In this document: positions 57,028 to 64,000 of the stretch, piece after piece
Layout: the number at the start of each line of letters is the position of its first letter
Position numbering within the stretch: the stretch's first letter is position 1
Origin: Neurospora tetraspora
Taxonomy: Eukaryota > Ascomycota > Sordariomycetes > Sordariales > Sordariaceae
Direction: 5' to 3'
Assembly: GCF_033439725.1 (NCBI RefSeq)
Contig: NW_026944390.1
Location: 434,001 to 498,000 of the forward strand
DNA: 64,000 bases
Translations under genes and position numbers: made by a program
Notes under the pieces: generated by a model
Database searches by the model: none
What the model saw: only the letters and a program-made list of their open reading frames with translations
What the model was told of the DNA's origin: nothing

Positions 57028-57900
57028 GGGGAGGGCAGGGCATCTAATTGGGCCTACCTAAACTAAAACCTAAAGATGGGGATGTTGGATAGGTCAGATA
57101 TGCACAAAGAGATGAGAAGACGGATGGAAGTAATGGGATTGAAAAGGAAACGCGGACAAAGCATAACATGCATATATGTACCTCTAGGTATGATAAGAGA
57201 TATTGTATCTAATTTTTTATTTTTTTTAAGAAGTGGAAGTCTTCTTCATTCTCACCTTGGCTCAGGCCAAAATGACTATATTATTCGATAGAAAGACATA
57301 CGATAAAGTAGATGTTAAGACCACTCTTGCCCTCAAAAGATGAAACATCACTTTGGCTTCTTTGCCCTGTGATATAACCGGCATACAATCTAGTGCTGGT
57401 TTGTTTGTTAGGGTCGAGGATCGGGGCGCAGCAGGAGTTGACGTTGTCGAGAGTTCAGCTTGGTGCGCTTGGTGTGTCTGGAGAGGTAAATTGGGTGTGT
57501 ATGGCGGGTGCAGGACCGGAGTTGTAGAGATTCGATGAGGAGCTTGGGATGGAGGCTTGGGAGGTAGATTGGGTGTGTATGGCGGGTGCGGGACCGGAGT
57601 TGTTGATATCCCCCAACGGCTGGCAGTGCTGCCGGCTTCAGATGGTGGGCGGCCCGCATCTTGGGCTGGATCCGGGGCAGTTCTGTTCCTGGCGATTCTA
57701 TTCCCGCTTATCGTAGTAGAAGCGAACTTAATTTGGCGGTTGGCTATCGAGGCCGGGGTTCGTTAAGGTTGTCGAGTGTTGTTGGACGTGCCCACCTGTA
57801 TGCCCTTTTCCGCTGCCGCTTTCTCCATTCGTTTCGCATATGTAGTACGGACGTGAAATATGAATTAGACGGCCTTTCTCCCATTTATTATTCTTTGGTT
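57028..57900. other. Intergenic, partly AT-rich
   Basis: No gene. AT-rich around 57150-57320. Contains a short direct duplication (next entry) and grades into the strand-biased tract beginning near 57900. Confidence 0.45.
57484..57607 (+). repeat. Direct duplication, about 46 bp, 78 bp apart
   Basis: Copies at 57484-57529 and 57562-57607 share aggta(a/g)attgggtgtgt followed by atggcgggtgc and ggaccggagttgt, with only a couple of G/A differences. Confidence 0.88.
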
Positions 57901-58620
57901 GAATAGCTTAGGATCCTTTTGTTGGTTATTAAAGCCGTAGGATGTGATGATAGATAGTGCGAAAGTCTAGTATGCGTTTTGGTATATTAAAATTTGTGAT
58001 GCGGTTGGTGATTTTGCTGAGTATTCTAGTGAACTCTTTATGTTATTGATATCGAAATAATGTGCTGTCGCGCGCTTGGTGATAAAGGGGCGCAACCGAT
58101 CTTTGATGTGCTTACTTTGTATCTTGTAACTACGTATATAAGAAAATAGGGGTGGTGATAATGGCTCTGACTGCTTGTTACATGTTCATAGACTTTACGT
58201 GTTTGCGTACTAATGAGATTTGTGACTAAGGTAGTTAGGAGGAAATGGGAACTTTCGGTATTTCGTAGCAGTTTTATTCGATGCTTTTGTAGAAAGGAAA
58301 CCTATATCGTCTACGTCGAATATAAGCTGTAGAAAAAATTTCGAATAACTTTAGTATTTAGTGTGAGTAGTATCCGTAGGTCGAGAGTAAATGACGTTTA
58401 GAGCGGGGAATAGGTTTCGTAGGGAATCGAGTAGGCGAAAGTCTCCTTTTGGCGAGAGTCCGAGTTCTCCTACTTTAGTTTTTTATTTTCGATGGTGGTA
58501 CTTTAGTTTACGAGTTGTTTCGATGTTGCGTAGATGTTGGAAATGGAATCGACCCATTCTTACGATGTCGAATTTGATATTGGACCGCTCGTCTTTGGTA
58601 ACTATGCAAGATTTGTATGG
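57901..58620 (+). repeat. Strand-asymmetric RIP tract
   Basis: By hand count the + strand of these 720 bases has about 59 TpG but only 6 CpA. The complementary dinucleotides should be about equal in ordinary DNA. CpG and TpA remain frequent. This means CpA on the + strand was converted to TpA while CpA on the minus strand was spared. Such one-strand damage fits a single RIP event, or a few in the same direction. The right edge is sharp at about 58620. The mutated sequence is a relic of some repeat; I cannot name the family. Confidence 0.7.
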
Positions 58621-58640
58621 CCTCCTCGTTATATGACCCG

Positions 58641-59388
58641 CACATACTGATATCTTCTGTTGCTGTGGCATATCGCCGATTAAGATGGCGACGAATGGGC
58701 AGACCAGAGACTCTATCCTATCCATACCTATGGAATAGAAACCCGTCATCTAACTCGAGAGCCGAGCATGGTGGTGAATGTGTGCTTGAGATCGAAGATG
58801 TAGAGATCTTCTTCATGGCTGACTCTGTTGGGGATAGAACAAAGTCAAAGCAATATCGAACTCATACGGCATGCTGTTTTGCTTTATTCTAGTTTTTCCA
58901 GGCAGAAAGCTCAACGGAAAGCTCTACGGGAGGCAGGTTCTTCAAGCAGAAAGCTGGTCGGGATAGTGTGGGCCGAAAGCTTGACGTGAGGTAGGTTAAG
59001 TAGAAAGCTGGTTGGGGAGAGAGCTTGATGGGAAGTAGGTTAAGCATAAAGTTTGTTGGCGTAGCGTGGGCAGAGAGCTTGATGGGAGAAGGGGCATATT
59101 AGGTAGTATCATAGTCTACTCTCAACACCGTGTGCATTGGAATGCGGAATGCTCGGCAGCAAATGTTGTCAAGTAACATAGTGTGCGACACTACACTTGA
59201 TGTACTCTTTGACTTGTTGCATTTGTTAAGCCTTTTGGCCGCATATTGTAGTGCATCTCGATGTTGGAGGTTGGGCTTCTCAAGCTGGCTGGGAGTGAAT
59301 AAGGGCTGAGATCTCCCTCGTTCCTTTCTTTGTATTGTTTGCGCAAATATAAAGATATCAACTGTGAAAAGACTGCCTTGTTTAATGA
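58641..59388. other. Intergenic with degenerate tandem repeat
   Basis: Normal CpA content returns here. No gene recognised. The repeat at 58901-59096 is listed separately. Confidence 0.45.
58901..59096 (+). repeat. Degenerate 44-54 bp tandem repeat
   Basis: About four copies beginning g(c/t)a(g/t)aaag near 58902, 58949, 59000 and 59045, each with an agcttga(t/c)g core and ending aggttaa or similar. Copies differ mostly by transitions and one internal deletion. Confidence 0.75.
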
Positions 59389-59734
59389 TTACCCTATCAA
59401 CCTAAGTGTGCATAACTCTTGAGTCCGTGTTAATGATGATGCCCAATATGTCGCTGATGCTCCGTCGTATCTGGCATAAAGACTGATAAAAATAAAGAAC
59501 TGTGAAAAAAACCATAACCAGGGCGGCCAAAGTTGCGTATAAGGTCGCCTGTTAGTCAGACCACTCGCCGGCATCGTGTCTTGCCTTCCTCTCGGCATAA
59601 GGTACCAGCGCCGTCTCTCAACCTCCCAGTCTGAAACAATGAAATCATAGAGGACGGACACATCAAACTCCTCCCAGCTCATCATCATCAGCTTCGCCAT
59701 TGTCCGGCACCTTGGTGTCCGGCATCTCTTGCTT
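59389..59734 (-). pseudogene. Possible former C-terminal part of the adjacent gene
   Basis: In the same frame as the gene at 59735-60335, directly past its TAG stop, the minus strand reads KQEMPDTKVPDNGEADDDEL, then after further stops ETALVPYAERKARHDAGEWS and, after a TAA, QATLYATLAALVMVFFTVLY, a good membrane helix. The interrupting codons (TAG, TGA, TGA, TGA, TAA) are all one C-to-T change from CAG, CGA or CAA. A small intron could explain some of the TGA codons (a gtttgatgtg...ttgag candidate) but not the TAG and TAA. I infer the gene once encoded a longer protein ending in a membrane anchor. Confidence 0.4.
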
Positions 59735-60335
59735 CTAGTTCGGAGATGTGGGATCGGTGGCCTCGTGTTGCTCGGGAGCGAGCGGGATGTTAGCCTCAGG
59801 ATCATCGTGCTCAGGAGCGATGTACTCGGGAGCAACGGTGGCCTCACGGTGCTCGGGGGCGTCGGTGTAGGTTGAGGCCGGGGTAGAGCATCTGCTCGAG
59901 ACATCCGATATCTCAGCATCCGCATCTCTCTGGTCGAGCTGCTCCATGATTTCCTCCTTGGTAGGGGCGAATCTGTGAATGGGTTCTGCTCAAGTTATAT
60001 GTTAGTCATATTTTGGGGGCAGGAACATTGGGGAAAAAAACATCAAACGTACTCTCGGCTTTCTCCTTCTTGGGAGTAACCTTGGCAGCCTTCTTTCCAC
60101 CCTTCACCATGTTAGAGCCATGCTTCTTGGTAGTGTCGGCCGGGGCAGGAACATCAAGGTCGTCTGTTCCATCATCCATCTGGGTGTCCACCATGTCGAC
60201 CTCCTGCTTGAGGACAGCGGCAGCAGCGGCAGTATCCTGCTCTGCCATAGCAGCCGCAGCCTCTCTCGCCTGATCCAGCTGCTCAACAACCATGAACGGG
60301 CGGCCTTTCAAGTAACCGGACAGGAAGGCCTTCAT
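59735..60335 (-). CDS. Small hypothetical acidic protein, probably damaged
   Basis: Exons 60335-60053 and 59988-59735 (intron 59989-60052: GTACGT donor, actaac branch site, TTGAG acceptor) give 178 aa from MKAFLSGYLKGRPFMVVEQL. Helical, Ala-rich segment (QAREAAAAMAEQDTAAAAAV), acidic stretch (DMVDTQMDDGTDDLD), a basic KGGKKAAKVTPKKEKAE, then EPIHRFAPTKEEIMEQLDQR and a Pro/Glu repeat region (APEH, VAPEYIAPEHDD, LAPEQHE). Coding character continues upstream of the ATG in frame (KVEVPAPEGVDDPEG, back to a stop near 60396), so a 5' exon is probably missing, and continues past the stop (see 59389-59734). The gene lies between RIP-affected sequences. I do not recognise a family; it may be expressed in this shortened form or be dead. 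Confidence 0.5.
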
Positions 60336-60464
60336 AAAACCCTCGGGATCGTCAACACCCTCGGGGGCCGGGACCTCAACTTTAAATAAGCTTGGTACCT
60401 ACGTACTCCTAGTACACTGGACGAGATCTCTTCCGAATTGTCCTAAACCTTATAAGGACTAAAT

Positions 60465-60632
60465 GAAAGGCATTAATAAGATTTAATACGGTGTATTTTA
60501 TTTTAGAAAAGGCATATTCACAGCATGAAAATGGCTAGGTACGGATCCGAAAGGGACTAATAAGATCCACTACGGTGTATTTATTTTGGAAAAGGCATAT
60601 TCATAGTATGAAAACGCCTAGGGAAGTTGACC
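60465..60632 (+). repeat. 84-bp direct tandem repeat, two copies
   Basis: 60465-60548 and 60549-60632 share gaaagg, ctaataag/attaataag, tacggtgtatttt and gaaaaggcatattca. Most differences are C/T or G/A (gatttaa against gatccac; acagc against atagt; tggcta against cgccta), RIP-like. It sits at the presumed 5' end of the damaged gene. Confidence 0.88.
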
Positions 60633-60881
60633 CGAGGTCTCGAGCTAACAAACAAACCAGTATTGGACTGTATTTCCTCTCTTCGAGAAAGAAACGTGGA
60701 AGCTCATACGACATGTTCCTGGCCAGCTAGGTACGTAAGCCGCTGCAAAACCAACGAGAATGGTAGGAAGAACTTACTTCAGCGTCTAATATCCGGAGTG
60801 TCGTCAGCCACCTTGCTTCTTGGAATATTCGACTTTTGACAATTCACGGACCGGTTACCGAAACTTTTCTGTTGTAGTGGC

Positions 60882-60939
60882 TGAGTGAGTGAATGAATGA
60901 GTGAGTGAATGAATGAGTGAGTGAATGAATGAGTGAGTG
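60882..60939 (+). repeat. (GAGTGAGTGAATGAAT)n minisatellite
   Basis: About three and a half copies of a 16-bp unit made of GAGT and GAAT tetramers. Confidence 0.95.
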
Positions 60940-63900
60940 GCAGTTTTGAGTAACAATCAATGAATGGAGGTCTCTTCAAAAACACATCTATCCCAGATTT
61001 GTTTTTGTTTCGTTTTGTTTCTTCCCCCCGTCGTCCCTGTTTTGTCTCGTCTTGCTGTTTCAGCCCAAACGGCCGAGTCGGTCCTTGCTGTCATTTGCTG
61101 GCATTTGCGTACTTTGTCCTTGTGTTCGTCCACCACATACATTTGCGTTGCCTTTGTAGTGGGGTATGGTGGTTGAACAGGGCGCCTAGATGTGGTCGCT
61201 CAGGTCTAAGTCAGTTGACATTGGATTTACCGTCGACTGTTACCGCATGTCTCTGATGACACTCTGTCGCTATTCAGTGATAACCGTCGAGTTCACAGAG
61301 CACCTTGCGAAAATTTGCTAGCTCAATGTAAATGATGATGAGGCCAATATCAAGATAACGACGAACGTTGGCCGGTTGAGGTGTAAAGTGGTTGAAGAGC
61401 TTGCATGTGGGATTCACTCAACCAGTTCCCTGTGCTTCACAGGGATATACTGAATGACCACAGATCGGGAACAGTAACATGACAACAACGGCAGCACGAG
61501 TACAATACCCGCAGGCAGTAGTCCAACATGCCATATCCTGTCGCCAACCTTCGGAAGAAAAAAAAAAGAAAAGCGATGCGACGAGGCCTCCCGCGCTCAT
61601 CTTGCGCGACCGAAGCACAAGGCACAAAGCACAAGCAAATCGGTCAGTCAGGGAATAGCGAACCCCATTTGTCCCTTTGTCCGTGTATCCCTCTTGTATC
61701 TCGGTCAGAAACCAACGAATAACAACCATCTTGATACAGAAGCCTTTCTCGGTAGATGGAGATGAAACGGAACGCAGAAGCGGTCTGGATTTCCGGTTCC
61801 GGTTCTGTGGGTACACGGCAGAAAAGACACGGCCACACGGCACTCAGTGTTATATGCCGTGTCACGGCGACAACCTACACTAGAAGACACTGGGCAACAG
61901 ATGACTGCTGGAGAAGAGAAGTAAAAGGGGGTTCAAAGAGGGAAATATGGGTATAACCTACTGCCCGGTACGCGTACCCTAGCCAACGCAAGGAAGATAG
62001 AAATCCTACATGGTAGTACCATGCGTCCGACATATGACCTTATCGGCTCCCCGAGTCGTCGTTGTCGTGTTTTTGACTGGAAATGCGTAGACCGCCTCTC
62101 GGAACACATTGGGAGCAGCACCGGACGGACAGGAACCGGTCCCATTTATCTCCGTATCCGAACAAAGAGCGGCTGACGATGAAGATGGATTGGTATCACG
62201 GTCTCCGGTCATGTCGACCCCCTCAACCTGCCGGCCGGGTAGCAAAGATGCCATGATCTGCCTTTGGAATAAGTCACCATCGAAGCCCAGACCTTATAAG
62301 TCTGCGGTCCCTTATTAGTCCATCAATGTAGAGAAGCGGTCGAGATAGGACCGGAAAGGAAGTCCGGAGCGATATCACGACCGGTCTGGGGAATCACGGG
62401 TGCGAAAGATAGAAGGCACTAAGCTTCTTTACCCCGTACTTTCACGATGGACGATAGGTGGGATTGACCCGGAAGGTCGTTCGAGAACTCGAGATACCCG
62501 CGACCCCCGCACCACCACTTTGTTCTAGCGTGCACCATGAGTGACGCAGGTTGAGTAGAGGTGTGCTTCGTATTACTTCAAATAGCGTGTCACTGCTTCG
62601 TGTTCACCCACAGCGTTTATACCTACGTATCCTGGCAGTGTCCCGATCCCGAAAAGTCGAAAGGCTGGTGAAGAAGAAAGCACGAGATATACAGAAGGAA
62701 AAGGCCGGTCAGATGGCAATCATCAACGAAGAACAGAAAGCACTTCCTGGCTTCATTCAAGGCCAAGCTGAGACTTTCTCAGTCAGTCATATCTGTAACA
62801 CTGATGTGCATCACGCCCCCTTGTTTTTGTTCTTGTCGATCATGGCCGGTGAGAAACGAAAGTCTCTCAACCCCTCATTGTTGATCCGGGGATAGCACGC
62901 AAGATATGGAAGATGATGACCGTTGAAACAATAAACCGAGGGTTGGGAAAATGGAGTCTTTGAACGGCGGTCCCTATAGGGCGGTAACACCATCAGCCCA
63001 TGTATTTGTTCTTTTATTCGAACAGACAAGCCTCTGATAATACACGTGTGGACTGGATGCTGCGGCTTGCCTATAAAACTAGTATACCGTAGGCGCCAGA
63101 GACGGGAGATGTACCCCTGTCTCGTTGTAGTGTAGAAAAGAAGGCCGAAAGGAAGCCGGGACGGCGAGGGGGGCATCAATATCCGTGCCGCAGTAGTGTG
63201 TAGACGGATCTGGGATCATCGCCGCCCTAAGTTCGGCGCTGTGCGGTTGAGGAAATGGAGGTTTCCCACGTGCTGATAGATTGAGGGTTCGAAGACTCCA
63301 TCGCGACTTGTTTGTTTACAGGGTGTCCGAAAAGGATAGGTATCAGGCCGCCTTGGCTGACATTAGGGACCATTGTCGCTAACAGCCGGCGCCAACAGAA
63401 CCTCAAGCCGCCAGACAGAGGCAGCAGCAGAGCACTTCCAGCAAGCGACACCCTGAAGGTGTTGGGGCCGGGCCGTTATACCTCTAGGGAACACCAGCAG
63501 GGGTTCGCCGGCGCCATCAACGGACGGCGCCAGAGGGCAGATTTCATGAGGGAAGGAAGGCGGAGGTTGGAGAGGGCGGTGGTGGCGGGGGAAATGTTCC
63601 GAGCACCGACAGTCCAGAAAAGCCAACCTGGTAGGCGCGAAGCCTCCATCTGAAAACAAAACGAAGATCGGACTGGAAGATGCGTGTGCTGAAGGGATGG
63701 GCCTGGCAGGCGCGGTTGGAATCTGCAAGCGGCCATCTGGAGTGCCTGGGAGGGGGATGGGTGAAGTCGGGATGTCGCCTGCGCAACACGGGGATGAACG
63801 GGGCATGAGGAGAGGGGCTTATCAATCGGGCCAAGAATTCGACAAGATTTTTGAAATTGCTTTTCTGTTTGATTGCCCTTGGAGTTGTGTGTTTTTGCCT

Positions 63901-63955
63901 CGGTGCTTCATGGCGCCGAAGCGAAGATCAGCAGTCCAGGGCGACCAAAGTTGTT

Positions 63956-63991
63956 TCGAGGCAGGCTCGAGGCAGGCTCGAGGCAGGCTCG
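63956..63991 (+). repeat. 11-bp tandem repeat at the window edge
   Basis: Three full copies of tcgaggcaggc and a partial fourth; it may continue beyond the window. Confidence 0.92.
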
Positions 63992-64000
63992 CAGGGGGCA

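Larger units (their letters stand above)
60640..64000. other. Intergenic to the right edge
   Basis: 3.4 kb with no gene I can support. Open frames reach about 147 codons but overlap on both strands and lack motifs. Two simple repeats are listed separately. A gene may begin or end just beyond the window. Confidence 0.45.

Noticed and set aside
62551-62895. 114-codon open frame with a Lys-rich centre
   Set aside because: No domain or splice context; similar length to other chance frames in this region.
1-64000. CRISPR arrays, operons, prophage or a biosynthetic cluster
   Set aside because: The sequence is eukaryotic, with independent genes and introns; no spaced palindromic repeats, no polyketide, peptide-synthetase or terpene enzymes were seen.

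Overview
The window looks like a chromosome arm segment of a filamentous ascomycete, most probably a Sordariomycete close to Neurospora. The reasons are: intron-poor genes with 46-135 nt introns, GTAAGT/GTATGT-type donors and CTAAC-type branch sites; family content (Cef1, Nse1, GCP4, COMPASS SPRY subunit, Hfl1/DUF300, CSC1/OSCA, Zn2Cys6, 2EXR); and two AT-rich tracts with the dinucleotide signature of repeat-induced point mutation (RIP). The genus is an inference; no search was run.

Layout. 1-1050: RIP-mutated repeat relic. 2256-3975 (+): hexokinase-family protein with an 18-nt internal microexon. 4973-5800 (+): tail-anchored low-complexity protein. 6315-6735 (-): decayed GH71 alpha-1,3-glucanase fragment. 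7057-9460 (-): splicing factor Cef1/Cdc5, sharing a 0.74 kb divergent promoter with 10205-12024 (+), an Ash2/Bre2-like COMPASS subunit. 12527-13306 (-): 2EXR protein between diverged direct repeats; a truncated relative lies at 19310-19501. 14905-15903 (-): Nse1 of the Smc5/6 complex. 17338-19122 (+): seven-helix membrane protein. 20391-23402 (-): Zn2Cys6 regulator with a 4.7 kb upstream region that carries a 691-bp TIR element (24556-25246). 28156-29909 (+): spartin/senescence-domain protein. 30841-33696 (+): gamma-tubulin complex component GCP4-like, followed 21 nt later by 33718-35499, a highly repetitive protein. 37210-39108 (+): DUF300/Hfl1-like. 39671-42485 (-): CSC1/OSCA-like channel. 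45981-47723 (+): unrecognised coiled-coil protein. 50071-54864 (+): 1597-aa kelch/galactose-oxidase-like membrane protein. 55704-57027 (+): secreted Thr/Glu-rich protein. 57028-60640: accessory stretch with a one-strand RIP tract, degenerate tandem repeats and a damaged small gene. 60641-64000: no gene recognised.

Most genes are independent housekeeping functions (splicing, chromatin, genome stability, microtubule nucleation, membrane and vacuole biology) and do not form a cluster or pathway. I found no evidence of a new multi-gene system. The most unusual signals are the strand-specific RIP tract at 57.9-58.6 kb (about 59 TpG against 6 CpA on the + strand), the TIR element upstream of the regulator, the nested repeats of the 33.7 kb gene, and the damaged gene at 59.4-60.3 kb.
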